Translations under genes and position numbers: made by a program
Source of the DNA: Oscillospiraceae bacterium
GTDB taxonomy: Bacteria > Bacillota > Clostridia > Oscillospirales > CAG-272
DNA length: 45,705 nucleotides
Reading direction: 5' to 3'
NCBI GenBank assembly: GCA_015065135.1
Contig: SVQY01000014.1
Coordinates: 1 to 45,705, forward strand
Shown here: piece by piece, positions 15,607-24,474 of the stretch
How the letters are laid out: each line of letters opens with the position of its first letter
Numbering within the stretch: position 1 is the first letter of the stretch
The notes under the pieces: generated by a model
The model's input: only the letters and a program-made list of their open reading frames with translations
Told to the model about the DNA's origin: nothing
Databases searched by the model: none

Positions 15607-16400
15607 AGATCAGATTTAACTGCTACAAGGATGGCAAGCACAAGGCGCTGACTGTGAGCTATGACGACGGTCAGCTGCACGATCTGCGCCTGTTGGAGAT
15701 CCTGAACAAGCACGGCATCAAGGGCACCTTTCATCTCAATTCGGGCATCCTTGGCAAGGATGGCTTCGTGGCAAGGGAGCAGGTCGCCGCGGTGTATGCG
15801 GGTCATGAGGTGTCGGTGCACAGCCTGACGCACCCCTTTTTGGAGCGCATCAGTGACGAGGAGCTGGTGCACGAGATCGTGGAGGATCGCAAAAATCTGG
15901 AAAGCCTTTGCGGCTATCCCGTGCGCGGTATGTCCTATCCCTATGGCACTTATACCGAGGCGCTGATCACCAAGCTGCGGGGATTGGGCATGCAGTATGC
16001 GCGCACCATTCAGGCCACAGGTGGATTTCAGCCGCCGGAGGATTTTATGAAGTGGCATCCCACCTGCCACCATTGCGACCCCAAGCTGATGATCCGTCTG
16101 GAACGCTTCAAGGCCAGCAAGCATCAGATGCCTGTCTTTTATCTGTGGGGACACAGCTATGAGTTTCCCCGTGACAATAACTGGGAGGTGATCGAGCAAT
16201 TCTGCGAGGCGGCAGCGAAGGATCCCGACGTGTGGTACGCCACCAATATTGAGATCTTCGATTACTGGACCGCTCTGCGCGCTCTTCGCTTTTCTGCGGA
16301 TCGCACCATGGTTTATAACCCCACCGCCACCGACGTATGGGTGGAGGTGGACGGCAAGCCTGTCCTTTGTGCGGCGGGCAAGCTCACCAAATTCTGTTAA
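15603..16400 (+). CDS. Polysaccharide deacetylase (NodB/CE4) family protein
   Basis: The protein has 265 residues. A CE4 NodB domain is visible: SYDDG (Asp21 catalytic, Asp22 metal) and the metal-binding HSLTH (His73, His77), then a motif-3-like SYPYGTY. No signal peptide or membrane segment is seen, so the substrate is probably intracellular or the protein is an atypical member; CE4 enzymes usually remove acetyl groups from cell-wall or sugar substrates. Start ATG overlaps the mrnC stop by 4 bp. Confidence 0.82.
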   Translation: MKIRFNCYKDGKHKALTVSYDDGQLHDLRLLEILNKHGIKGTFHLNSGILGKDGFVAREQVAAVYAGHEVSVHSLTHPFLERISDEELVHEIVEDRKNLESLCGYPVRGMSYPYGTYTEALITKLRGLGMQYARTIQATGGFQPPEDFMKWHPTCHHCDPKLMIRLERFKASKHQMPVFYLWGHSYEFPRDNNWEVIEQFCEAAAKDPDVWYATNIEIFDYWTALRALRFSADRTMVYNPTATDVWVEVDGKPVLCAAGKLTKFC

Positions 16401-16422
16401 TCAAATAAAAGGAGATAAAAAT

Positions 16423-16929
16423 ATGAATCATCCCATAATCAAGATCAATGTGAAGAACTTCGGTACGATGATCGCCGAGCTGTATCCCGAAATGGCACCC
16501 CTCACCGTAGCAAACTTTGTAAAGCTTGCCAAGGAGAATTTCTTTGAGGGACTGATCTTCCATCGCGTTATCAGCGGCTTTATGATCCAGGGCGGCGGCT
16601 ACAACGCCGACATGGAGCAGAAGGAGACTGCAGCCATCCGCGGTGAGTTCAAGGCCAACGGCTTTGCACAGAATACCTTGAAGCACGTAAAGGGTGTGCT
16701 TTCCATGGCACGCACCAACGATCCCAACTCCGCCTCCTCCCAGTTCTTTGTGATGCACGCTGCCGCTCCCTATCTGGACGGACAGTATGCAGGCTTCGGT
16801 AAGGTGACCGAGGGCCTGGACGTGATCGATAAGATCGCAAGCGTGCAGACCGGCAACTACGGTTGGTATATGCAGGACGTGCCTGTGGATGCCGTTGTGA
16901 TCGAAAGCATCGAGGTTGTGGCCGAATAA
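16423..16929 (+). CDS. Cyclophilin-type peptidyl-prolyl cis-trans isomerase
   Basis: The 168-residue cytoplasmic single-domain cyclophilin has FHRVISGFMIQGG (active-site Arg), SMARTNDPNSASSQFF and FGKVTEGLDVIDKI. It catalyses proline isomerisation in protein folding. ATG 16423 follows AAAGGAG by seven bases. It is 22 bp after the deacetylase gene and probably in the same transcript. The 110 bp after it contain three copies of a loose GGAAT-TCCGAA-like motif and a weak GAGATC/GATCTC hairpin before the strong terminator at 17040. Confidence 0.92.
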   Translation: MNHPIIKINVKNFGTMIAELYPEMAPLTVANFVKLAKENFFEGLIFHRVISGFMIQGGGYNADMEQKETAAIRGEFKANGFAQNTLKHVKGVLSMARTNDPNSASSQFFVMHAAAPYLDGQYAGFGKVTEGLDVIDKIASVQTGNYGWYMQDVPVDAVVIESIEVVAE

Positions 16930-17039
16930 TGGAATTTCCGAAGGAGATCTTTTAAAAAACAAGAAAAAACGATCTCTTTAATTGGAATATCCGAAAGCAA
17001 AATTGGAATTTTGAAAAAAGCAAGCGAATTCTATTGCGT

Positions 17040-17075
17040 AAAAAAGGCACACCCGATTTCGGGTGTGCCTTTTTT
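17040..17075. terminator. Bidirectional terminator between cyclophilin and ttcA-like genes
   Basis: A 17-bp perfect stem (17040-17056 with 17059-17075), core GGCACACCCGA, 2-nt centre, with A and T runs on either side. It serves the convergent genes ending at 16929 (+) and 17075 (-). Confidence 0.88.
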
Positions 17076-17866
17076 TATGCTTCTTCTTCAGCAGCGGCAG
17101 CCTGTAGCGCCGCCTCCTTTTTGCGTTTGCTGGAGTGAGGCTCCAGATCCACAGGGTGAAAGCCGTCGATCTCGCCGCGCTGAATGGCGCCGAAGATGCG
17201 GTAGCGGAGCCCGGGGCTCTGCTTTTCCATCATAGCGAGAAACTCGCCGATCTTGGTGCGGTGGGTGTTGCCGTCGGCAGGACAGGGAGCCTTGTAGACC
17301 GGCAGCTGATTTTTATTGGTGAAGTAGATCACTGATTTTTCGGGCATATAGAGCAGCGGACGGATGACCTTGACGCCGGCACGGGAAAGGTAGGAGACCG
17401 GCTCAAAGCAGCCGATACGGCCCTCGTAAAAAAGGTTCAGCATAAAGGTGTCGATCACGTCGTCCTGATGGTGACCCAGCGCCACCACATTGCAGCCAAG
17501 GTCTCTTGCGGTGTTGTGCAGCACGCCGCGGCGCATTTTGGAGCAGAGTGCGCAGGGACTTTTTTCCTTGCGGATGTTAAAGATGATGTTGTAAATATCG
17601 GTCTTTACAATATGGTAGGGAACGTCCAGCTCGCGGCATAAGGCTTCCACACCGGACCAGTCGCTTTCCTCAAAGCCCATATCCACGGTGATGGCGATCA
17701 CCTCGAATTTTTTGGGGTAAAAGCGGCGCAGCCCCGCAAGGCCCGCCAGCAGGGTCAGCGAATCCTTGCCGCCTGAAATGCCGACGGCAACGCGGTCTCC
17801 CTCCTCGATCATCTGATAGTCGTCCACGGCACGGCGGACATAGCTGAGTACTCGTCGCAGATCCAT
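17075..17866 (-). CDS. ttcA: TtcA/TilS-like PP-loop tRNA-modification protein
   Basis: The protein has 263 residues. The ATP pyrophosphatase P-loop SGGKDS is at residues 31-36. The CxxC pair CALC (105, 108) and a third Cys in CPADGN (195) match the Fe-S cluster ligands of TtcA-type tRNA 2-thiolases; GHHQDDVIDT is the second conserved block. TtcA makes 2-thiocytidine at tRNA position 32; related clostridial proteins may thiolate other positions, so the symbol is provisional. ATG 17866 follows AAGGAGG. Last gene of a plsY - methyltransferase - ttcA unit, 9 bp from its neighbour. The C-terminus is an Ala/Glu-rich tail. Confidence 0.8.
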   Translation of the reverse strand: MDLRRVLSYVRRAVDDYQMIEEGDRVAVGISGGKDSLTLLAGLAGLRRFYPKKFEVIAITVDMGFEESDWSGVEALCRELDVPYHIVKTDIYNIIFNIRKEKSPCALCSKMRRGVLHNTARDLGCNVVALGHHQDDVIDTFMLNLFYEGRIGCFEPVSYLSRAGVKVIRPLLYMPEKSVIYFTNKNQLPVYKAPCPADGNTHRTKIGEFLAMMEKQSPGLRYRIFGAIQRGEIDGFHPVDLEPHSSKRKKEAALQAAAAEEEA

Positions 17867-17875
17867 GGTGCCTCC

Positions 17876-19045
17876 TTATTCCTGCGGCTCCTCGCCAAGC
17901 AGAAAGCGACGGGTGGCACGATATTCTGCCAATGCAAGCTCCTGCGCGGCGGCGTCGGGATTGGCACGACGGATGGCGCGCAGCATAATGTTCTTCGGGG
18001 TGTCATCGGGGTCGATCAGCTCCAGAGCCGCAACGCTGTAGCCGTGTGCCTCCAGCCAAAGGAGACGGAGGGCATCGGTGGCCGCATCGCAGAATTTTTG
18101 GCGCAGCATCGAGTGGCGGCCAATGAAATCCAGCGTGGGGCAGTTCAGTGTATGGTTGAGCTCGTGGTGGCAGCAAGGGGTGGCCAAAATGACCTTGGCG
18201 TCAAAGGTAACGGCGCGCTCCAGCACCAGATCGGTGGCGGTGTCGCAGGCGTGCAGCGAGATCACCAGATCCGGTTTGTCCTCGGTCTCAAAGCGAGCCA
18301 CATTGCCCCACAGGAACTCCAGACCGTCAAAGCCCAATTTTTCGGCTACGTCCTGGCAGTAATCGATTACATCGGCCTTCAGATCCACGCCGGTCATCGA
18401 TACCTCGCGGTGCAGCACGTTGGCAAAATAATGGTACACGGCAAAGGAAAGATAGCTTTTGCCGCAGCAAAGATCCAGAATGCGGATGCGCCCCTCGGGC
18501 AGCGAGGGCAGAATGTCGGCGATCAGCTCCAGAAAGCGGTTGATCTGACGGAATTTTGCCTGCTTTTTGTCATAGATGCGGCCGTTCTTATCGGCCACGC
18601 CCAGCAGGGCAAGAAAGGGCTCGCTGCCGCTCAGAATACGCTTTTTCTCTTTGTCGTTGCCGCCGATCTCCACGACCTCGGTGTCGGCGGTGTCGGAAAG
18701 GCGACGGCGCAGCTTATCGGCACCCAGCAGCAGCTCGGCACCCTTTTTGGTACGGCGGAGCTCGCAATCACCGCCGGTGGTCAGCAGATTGATCTGAGAA
18801 AAACGAGGAAAGCGTGCCGCAAGCAGATTCTCGGTATTGCGGTCGATAGGCAGATTTTCATGCGTGGCCTTGTGGTCACTGTGCAGGGTCTCGATCTGCA
18901 GCACGATCTTGCCGCCCACGCGGCAAAGCACACCGCTTGCTTTGGTAATATCCCCGTCAACGGGGCGAGAAAATACCAGTTTTTTTAACGTTTCTGTGCG
19001 CGCTGCCAGCAGGCAGAGCGACGCCAGCTCTCCATATGCGTTCAC
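17876..19045 (-). CDS. Class I SAM-dependent methyltransferase (Methyltransf_32-like), possibly RNA-directed
   Basis: The protein has 389 residues. The C-terminal half is a Rossmann methyltransferase: ILDLCCGKSYLSFAVYHY (SAM-binding motif I), SMTGVDLKADVI (motif II) and DLVISLHACDTATD. CCHHELN follows, typical of the GSTCD/METTL25-like group that I know as Methyltransf_32. The N-terminal about 150 residues are a substrate-recognition part. RNA is the likely substrate, which fits the adjacent tRNA-thiolation gene, but the target is not known. GTG start at 19045, after AAAGGTGA. Confidence 0.8.
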   Translation of the reverse strand: MNAYGELASLCLLAARTETLKKLVFSRPVDGDITKASGVLCRVGGKIVLQIETLHSDHKATHENLPIDRNTENLLAARFPRFSQINLLTTGGDCELRRTKKGAELLLGADKLRRRLSDTADTEVVEIGGNDKEKKRILSGSEPFLALLGVADKNGRIYDKKQAKFRQINRFLELIADILPSLPEGRIRILDLCCGKSYLSFAVYHYFANVLHREVSMTGVDLKADVIDYCQDVAEKLGFDGLEFLWGNVARFETEDKPDLVISLHACDTATDLVLERAVTFDAKVILATPCCHHELNHTLNCPTLDFIGRHSMLRQKFCDAATDALRLLWLEAHGYSVAALELIDPDDTPKNIMLRAIRRANPDAAAQELALAEYRATRRFLLGEEPQE

Positions 19046-19065
19046 GGGTCACCTTTCTGGCAGGA

Positions 19066-19905
19066 TCACTGCCGATCTTGAGTGGAATGGTCAGAGGAAG
19101 CAGCGTCGGAGGTGTCGTTTTCCGATACCGTTTCGCTTTTTTGACGTGAAAAGCTCAGCTTGCGCTCGGTGCCGCTGGTGATACGCTTCAGGTTGCCACG
19201 GTGGGCCCAGAGAACCAGAAGCCCCAGCATCAGGGCGTACAGCCCCACGCCGTAATGCGAGGAGCCTTCCATACTGTCAAAGGAGTGCAGGATCACAGGG
19301 TAGAACATAGCGCCCACCACCGAGCCGAGAGAGACATATTTGCTCATTGCCACCAGCGCCACGAAAAGGGCCAGCAGAATGGCAAAGATCAATGGATTCA
19401 GGGCCAGAATAGCCAGCGCCATCGTGGCAACGCCCTTGCCGCCGCGGAACTTGGAGAAGCAGGGCAGAACGTGACCGAGCACGCAGAAAAATGCCGAAAG
19501 ATAGCAAGCGTGTACCTGGTGGAAATAGAGCATTTCGCTCTCGGGCGCGCCGAACACGGCAGAGGCGATGAGAATGCAGAGGACACCCTTGAAGCCGTCG
19601 CCCAGCAGAGTCAGGATCGCGGCTTTTTTGCCGTAGTTGCGCAGCACGTTGGTGGCACCTGCATTGCCGCTGCCCTTTTCGCGCACATCCTCATGATAGA
19701 AAAGTCTGGAAATGACCAGCGCACAGTTGATGCTGCCGATGAGGTAGGAGAGGACGGCGCACAGGAAGAAGCACACGCCGAACAGGACTGCTGCTTGATT
19801 TTCTGTAAAGGTATTATGCTGTAAAACGGCTCGCAGAATGCCGCCGTCGATCAGGTTATATATGCCCCATACAAAGGGATTGATGCCAAACGAAACGCCT
19901 TCCAT
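19066..19905 (-). CDS. plsY: Acyl-phosphate:glycerol-3-phosphate acyltransferase
   Basis: The 279-residue polytopic membrane protein has the PlsY motifs GSGNAGATNVLR, GDGFKG and KFRGGKGVATMA. It transfers an acyl group from acyl phosphate to glycerol-3-phosphate, the first step of phospholipid synthesis in Gram-positive bacteria. It is longer than typical PlsY (about 200 residues): there is an extra hydrophobic N-terminal part of about 55 residues and a hydrophilic Ser/Asp-rich C-terminal tail. Start ATG 19905 with AAGGAGG; an upstream ATG at 19947 would precede that ribosome site. First gene of the unit with the methyltransferase and ttcA. Confidence 0.92.
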   Translation of the reverse strand: MEGVSFGINPFVWGIYNLIDGGILRAVLQHNTFTENQAAVLFGVCFFLCAVLSYLIGSINCALVISRLFYHEDVREKGSGNAGATNVLRNYGKKAAILTLLGDGFKGVLCILIASAVFGAPESEMLYFHQVHACYLSAFFCVLGHVLPCFSKFRGGKGVATMALAILALNPLIFAILLALFVALVAMSKYVSLGSVVGAMFYPVILHSFDSMEGSSHYGVGLYALMLGLLVLWAHRGNLKRITSGTERKLSFSRQKSETVSENDTSDAASSDHSTQDRQ

Positions 19906-19952
19906 AGGGACCTCCTTCATGCGGTGTTGATCGTCAAACCGATCCACTTTAT

Positions 19953-19981
19953 ATTATAACATAAAAAAGCGGCAGAGGCAA
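19953..19981 (-). promoter_or_regulatory. Promoter of plsY operon, within the preceding terminator
   Basis: Minus strand TTGCCT (19981-19976), 17-bp spacer, TATAAT (19958-19953). The -35 lies inside the hairpin of the terminator at 19963-20000, an economical overlap. Confidence 0.6.
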
Positions 19982-20000
19982 GACCTCTGCCGCTTTTTTT
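19963..20000 (-). terminator. Terminator of the MBOAT - DHHW - PAP2 operon
   Basis: A 16-bp stem (19963-19978 with 19984-19999), core GCGGCAGAGG, 5-nt loop, six T on the minus strand, 9 bp after the PAP2 stop. Confidence 0.88.
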
Positions 20001-20008
20001 CTTTTGGC

Positions 20009-20767
20009 TCATGCCTCATCACCGCCATTTTGGCCGGATGTGCCGTTGCCGTTGTCGTCGTTTTTTTGTACCGTGTTGCTATTTTCGGCCAATTGCGGCG
20101 CTTTTTGCTTGTCGCGGCGGCAGAGCGCGATCAGGTCGAAATTTGCAATAAAGGCGATCCATTTGATCGAGGCATAGCGGCGGAGCAGAGCCATCAGCCC
20201 CTTGGCGATAAAGAAGCCGCCAACGGCGGAGATCACACCGGCGATCAGACCACCCACGATATCGGTGGGGTAGTGTACCATCAGATACATACGGGAAAGC
20301 CCGGTGAGGATCACAAAGATAAAGCTTGTCCAGCTATATTTTTTGGGATACACAAGGAAGAGGGCGCCCATCGCGGCCATTGCCGAGCTGGTGTGACCGG
20401 AGGGGAAGGAGCGCTGCCCTGCGTGCGTAGAGCCGATGGCGACCCACCACTCATAAAAGGCCTGCACATCCTCGCGCCGGAAGGGGCGCGTACGCATGAT
20501 CAGCGGCTTTAGCGTAATATTGGTGATCAGAGCGCTGCAGGCCATAGCGCCGAGCACGGCAAAGCCCGCCTTTCTGGTGCGCTTGAAGCAGCAGAGGATC
20601 AGCCCGGTCAGAATGAGGCAGATGCCCTCCTCACCAAGCAAACTGACGAAACGCATAAACCATGTAAAAAAGCCGTTTTCTCCACCCATTGCCATAGCAA
20701 AATTGTGGATCGCGTTCAAAATGCCGTAGTCAAATGCGAAGCACGCACTGTCAAGCCATTGTGCCAT
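20009..20767 (-). CDS. PAP2-family membrane phosphatase
   Basis: The 252-residue protein has about five membrane segments and all three PAP2 signature parts: KPLIMRTRPF, SFPSGHTSSA and SRMYLMVHYPTDIVGG. These enzymes hydrolyse lipid phosphates such as undecaprenyl diphosphate or phosphatidate at the membrane. The C-terminal about 30 residues are a low-complexity Asn/Gly/Asp tail. Third gene of the MBOAT - DHHW - PAP2 unit, 20 bp after its neighbour. Substrate not assigned. Confidence 0.88.
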   Translation of the reverse strand: MAQWLDSACFAFDYGILNAIHNFAMAMGGENGFFTWFMRFVSLLGEEGICLILTGLILCCFKRTRKAGFAVLGAMACSALITNITLKPLIMRTRPFRREDVQAFYEWWVAIGSTHAGQRSFPSGHTSSAMAAMGALFLVYPKKYSWTSFIFVILTGLSRMYLMVHYPTDIVGGLIAGVISAVGGFFIAKGLMALLRRYASIKWIAFIANFDLIALCRRDKQKAPQLAENSNTVQKNDDNGNGTSGQNGGDEA

Positions 20768-20787
20768 ATTGATCTCCTTTTTTCAAA

Positions 20788-21930
20788 TTAGCCTTCACTG
20801 CTTGCGCCGTTTTCATACGGGAGCAGAGCGGAAAGCTCATTTTCATAAACGAATTGTATGACCACGCGTGGGGTGGCCGCGGCAAAGATCTCCGCATCGT
20901 CCTCGTATCCGATCTGATAGGTGACCTTGCCGAAGGTGTTGGAAAAATAGGGCTCGATCTGCAATCTGTCCTGCTCACGGCCAAACTGCAGCAGCAGCTC
21001 GGGGCAGCCGGATTCCTCGGAGGGAACATAGAAGGGAAGCATGATCGAGGTATCTGCGGCGCCGCTGCCGTGGAGAAAGCGGTAATTCTGCTTGGTGTTG
21101 CCGGAAAGCGAGACGGTATTGTTTTGAATAAAATGAGCAAGTCCTGCCTTTTCCGCCAGCGCTCTGCCGTTTGTCATATGGCTGTCAAAGGAGATCTCAT
21201 CCCGCCACATAAAATCGGTATTGGCGAGAACGGTATCCGAAAACGTGCAATAGATCGCATAGTAGGTGTAGTAAAGCCCCAGCGAATTAAGAGCGTTTTC
21301 GGTGTTGTGATACAGGGGGATATCCTCCAGCTCCTTGGCCTCAAGCAGGTCATCGGTGAGGTTGATGAAATTCTGAAAATCGTGCTCCAGCAGATAGGCA
21401 TCCAGCTGCTGCAGGCGGGTGCTTTCGCTGATGCTGCCGTAATAGGAGGGCATATTCTCGCTGTAAACGGTCTGTGCATTGGGGATGATGACCAGCAGGT
21501 ATTCGGTCTTGCGCGCTTCATAGGCGGCCATACGCTGCTGCAGATTTTGCAGGATAAGCGCCTTTTCCTCCTCGGTAAATGCGCAGGAGCCGACGTAATC
21601 GTCGATGTAATGATAGCCGTGCTCCCGATCCTCGACGTTAAACAGGAAATCGTTATTGCCTGCTACCACAAGGGAGCCGTTTACGGTGCCAAAAAGTGTG
21701 TATTGCGTCTGGTGAATAAAGTCGAGCGAGCCGCTGCTTTGATACACGGCGCGGTTGAAGGCGGAGATGGGCCCCTCGGTGGCAAGCTCGCTGCCGTCAT
21801 AGCAGTAGGCGGAGACCGCGCGCTCTCCTGTAACGAATATATTGGTCAGATAAAAGATCGCAACCGTCAGCAGAATGCCGATAAAGCCGGATATGACGAT
21901 CAGATGGAAGGCGGACATTTCTTTTTTCAT
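20788..21930 (-). CDS. DHHW/AlgJ-like exported protein with a degenerate DHHW motif
   Basis: The 380-residue protein has one N-terminal membrane anchor (about residues 8-32) and then an extracytoplasmic domain. NNDFLFNVED and LLVIIPNAQTVYSENMP match the DHHW/AlgJ/AlgX SGNH-like family, which works with MBOAT O-acetyltransferases on cell-surface polymers. At the defining motif, families usually read roughly YRTDHHWTSLGAYY; here it reads HNTENALNSLGLYY (about 211-214 are Glu-Asn-Ala-Leu), so the catalytic Asp and His appear lost. Start at 21930, seven bases after GAGG; an ATG two codons earlier is too close to the ribosome site. It directly follows the MBOAT gene. Confidence 0.75.
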   Translation of the reverse strand: MKKEMSAFHLIVISGFIGILLTVAIFYLTNIFVTGERAVSAYCYDGSELATEGPISAFNRAVYQSSGSLDFIHQTQYTLFGTVNGSLVVAGNNDFLFNVEDREHGYHYIDDYVGSCAFTEEEKALILQNLQQRMAAYEARKTEYLLVIIPNAQTVYSENMPSYYGSISESTRLQQLDAYLLEHDFQNFINLTDDLLEAKELEDIPLYHNTENALNSLGLYYTYYAIYCTFSDTVLANTDFMWRDEISFDSHMTNGRALAEKAGLAHFIQNNTVSLSGNTKQNYRFLHGSGAADTSIMLPFYVPSEESGCPELLLQFGREQDRLQIEPYFSNTFGKVTYQIGYEDDAEIFAAATPRVVIQFVYENELSALLPYENGASSEG

Positions 21931-21939
21931 AGGCATACC

Positions 21940-23343
21940 TCACATACGGAAGATGCTGCTCACCGCATACTGCGGGAACTGGGGCATGAAGAACACGATG
22001 GTCAGCACAAAAGCGGCAAAAATCAATACCGTTTCCGCAATTACGAAGCACTTGGTGGCACGTTCGCCCCATTTCTTGCAGAGGAGACGGCGCAGATAAG
22101 GATATGGGATCATCAGCAAAAGCAGGATCGAAAGCAGCGCCAGATAGCGCCCATCCTGGATCATACCGAGCACGTAATGGGGCTGATAGGGGATCGAGCT
22201 GCCAAGGGCGGCTCTTGCCAGCTGCAGCACACCCATCGGCTTTTCAAGAAAGAAACCGAGGGTAAAGAAGGAGCAGGATAGCGCAGAAAGGGGGGTGAGC
22301 AGCATACGCCAGAGTGGGCGGCGGATGCGACACCTTTTGCGGAAGGGCGGGAGCAGCGCCAGTAGCGCTGTAAGCAGCACGGGGAGTGCCAGCAGCAGCA
22401 TCTCGGGGCGGGTGCGCAGCGAGAGCAGGGTGATCACAAAAAAGAGCACGGTACACAGGAGACGGTATGCCGTGGCAGGCAGGCGACGGCGCAGGGGCTG
22501 ACGGATGTAGTCCAGCAGATAGCTGCGCATCGAGAGAAACGTACCGTAAAGCACGCGGTGGGGAACGGCGGCCAGCAGCAGCCTGCTGCGGTCACGGGGA
22601 AGCTCCAGACCGTACATCGCCGAAAGGCCGACGGCGATATCTGCAGAGCCGGTGAAAGCAAAGTAGAAGCCAAGGAAGGAAAAGACAAGCAGGAAAAGAT
22701 AGGAGAGCGGATGCAGTCCCAAGGCGGAGAAGGAGAGAATATCCCGGATGCCGCGCAGAAAAACTGCCGCAACGGCAAGACATTTGACAAAGCCGGTCAT
22801 ATAGCGTCGGATGCCGCGGGTGAAGCCCTCGGGGGTGAAGGCGATCTGCTCGGCAAGGTCGAAGAAGAGCTTGCTGCGCAGGATCGGGCCAACGGTGAGG
22901 GTGGGGAAGAACAAAAAGTACCCGATCAGCTCTAACGGATTTCTGGGGAGCACGGTATCGCCTCTGGCGGCGTCAATGAAATAAGAGACGATCGAGAGCG
23001 TGATAAAGAGAAGACCGGTGGGATGTATGTAGAGCTGCGGAAAGTATTCGGTCAGGATCCGTGCGGCAAGAAACGTGGCGATCGGAAGCGAAATTCCTAA
23101 CACGGTACGTGTTTTTGCCACCGAAATGCGCCGCGGCAAGGGAAGATAGGCAAGTATCGTGGCAAAAAAGATCAGAAGGGCCACGTGGGCAAGCCCCAGC
23201 GGATTGCGGACGTTGGCAAGGATGAACCAAAGCACAGAGATCAGGGAAAGTGAGATCCGTCTGGCGGCCTTTGGCAGCAAAAGCACCAGGGGCAGCGAGA
23301 TCGGAAAAAACAAAAAGAGAAAAAAGGGGCTTGTGAGCTGCAT
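21940..23343 (-). CDS. MBOAT-family membrane protein lacking both active-site histidines
   Basis: The 467-residue protein has 10 or more membrane segments. The AlgI/PatA-like layout is clear: GYFLFFPTLTVGPILR, FYFAFTGSADIAVGLSAMYG, and the re-entrant region LPRDRSRLLLAAV to YLLDYIRQPL. Aligned without gaps to the family pattern [21 protein letters not shown], the conserved Trp-His becomes Thr268-Phe269. The second catalytic region (usually GLWHG) reads LRTRPEM, around residues 309-315, with no His. Acyl transfer by the known mechanism is therefore doubtful. ATG 23343 follows AAAGGAGG. First gene of an operon with a DHHW-like protein, whose catalytic motif is also lost, and a PAP2 phosphatase. 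Confidence 0.78.
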   Translation of the reverse strand: MQLTSPFFLFLFFPISLPLVLLLPKAARRISLSLISVLWFILANVRNPLGLAHVALLIFFATILAYLPLPRRISVAKTRTVLGISLPIATFLAARILTEYFPQLYIHPTGLLFITLSIVSYFIDAARGDTVLPRNPLELIGYFLFFPTLTVGPILRSKLFFDLAEQIAFTPEGFTRGIRRYMTGFVKCLAVAAVFLRGIRDILSFSALGLHPLSYLFLLVFSFLGFYFAFTGSADIAVGLSAMYGLELPRDRSRLLLAAVPHRVLYGTFLSMRSYLLDYIRQPLRRRLPATAYRLLCTVLFFVITLLSLRTRPEMLLLALPVLLTALLALLPPFRKRCRIRRPLWRMLLTPLSALSCSFFTLGFFLEKPMGVLQLARAALGSSIPYQPHYVLGMIQDGRYLALLSILLLLMIPYPYLRRLLCKKWGERATKCFVIAETVLIFAAFVLTIVFFMPQFPQYAVSSIFRM

Positions 23344-23372
23344 ATGATTCCTCCTTTCCCGTTAATACTATT

Positions 23373-23401
23373 ATTTTACCACAAAAGCATCGATTTGGCA
23401 A
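23373..23401 (-). promoter_or_regulatory. Promoter of the MBOAT operon
   Basis: Minus strand TTGCCA (23401-23396), 17-bp spacer, TAAAAT (23378-23373), about 30 nt before the start codon. Confidence 0.6.
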
Positions 23402-23464
23402 TAGTGTGTTTTACGGCGGATTTTCACAATTTTCCGGCTTTGATGCGTCGTCGATACGCGAAAC

Positions 23465-23505
23465 AAAAGAGAGGCGCTGACACAAGGTGGCAGCGCCTCT
23501 CTTTT
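23465..23505 (-). terminator. Terminator of the galactitol/tagatose operon
   Basis: A perfect 15-bp stem (23465-23479 with 23491-23505), core GAGAGGCGCTG, 11-nt loop and T run on the minus strand, 18 bp after the kinase stop. Confidence 0.85.
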
Positions 23506-23522
23506 GCCCAAAATGCGTACCG

Positions 23523-24470
23523 TTATCGGATCTTTTGTACTTCTTCTGCACATTTCAGCAGCTTTTCAAAGTCGGATCGGCTGCCGGGACGGGTCCCTTC
23601 GGTCATAATGGTGGCAGCAGCCAGCGTTACGCCGTAGTGCAGCACCTCGGGCAGCGGCAGCTGTTTTTCCAGTGCCATACAAATGCCGGCGACCAGTGCA
23701 TCACCTGCCCCCTGCAGAGAGCGGACCTTTACCTTGATCGGCTTGGTGAAATAGGCCTCGGTGCGCGTTGCGATATAGGCTCCCTTGTCTCCCAGCGAGA
23801 CGCAGATCATGCCCAGCTCATATTGTGTCAGCACCTCCAATGCGTGCCGATCCAGGGTCGGCACATCGGGGATGCTGCAGCCAAAGGTGGACTCAAACTC
23901 GTGAATGTTCGGCTTGATGAAAAAGGGACCCTCGGCCAACGCCTGCAGCAGCGCCTCGCCCTCGGCATCCACCACCGTGCGGCAGAGAGGAGCGGCACAT
24001 TTCACGCGGCGCACCGCGCGTGCGTAAAAATCCTTGTCAAGGCCTTGGGGCAGACTGCCGGAAAGTGTCAAAAAGTCGCACCGTTTGGCCACTTCTGCGA
24101 TCTTATCCAGCAATGCTTCTCCGCACGCGGCATCGATCGGCGCCCCTTGCTCGTTGAGCTCGATGGTGTGCTGCCTGCTCTCGTCAATGATCTTGGTGCA
24201 AACGCGCAGCTCGCCGGGCAGTGTCAAAAAATCGCAGGGAATGCCACAGGCCGCAAGATCCTCGGAGAGCAGCGAGTGGGTGGCATTTGTGAAATCAAAG
24301 CCGGTGCAAAGCGTTTGTGCGCCCATAGCGGCCAGCGTTTTGGAAACATTGATCCCCTTGCCTGAGGGATCGGTGGCCAGCACACGCGCACGGTTCATTC
24401 GGTAGAGGTCAAACTCCTTGACCGAAACTGTTTTATCCAGACACGGATTGGGGGTTACGGTTCCGATCAT
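23523..24470 (-). CDS. PfkB-family hexose-phosphate kinase (1-phosphofructokinase / tagatose-6-phosphate kinase)
   Basis: The protein has 315 residues. PfkB motifs are the N-terminal TPNPCLDKT, the sugar-binding SGKGINVSKTL, and the C-terminal anion hole and catalytic Asp in GAGDALVAG. This subfamily (FruK/LacC) phosphorylates fructose-1-phosphate or tagatose-6-phosphate to the 1,6-bisphosphate. Because the two upstream genes encode a GatD-like dehydrogenase and a class II ketose-bisphosphate aldolase, tagatose-6-phosphate kinase is the best inference. Four bp after gatD. Confidence 0.85.
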   Translation of the reverse strand: MIGTVTPNPCLDKTVSVKEFDLYRMNRARVLATDPSGKGINVSKTLAAMGAQTLCTGFDFTNATHSLLSEDLAACGIPCDFLTLPGELRVCTKIIDESRQHTIELNEQGAPIDAACGEALLDKIAEVAKRCDFLTLSGSLPQGLDKDFYARAVRRVKCAAPLCRTVVDAEGEALLQALAEGPFFIKPNIHEFESTFGCSIPDVPTLDRHALEVLTQYELGMICVSLGDKGAYIATRTEAYFTKPIKVKVRSLQGAGDALVAGICMALEKQLPLPEVLHYGVTLAAATIMTEGTRPGSRSDFEKLLKCAEEVQKIR

Positions 24471-24474
24471 CTGC

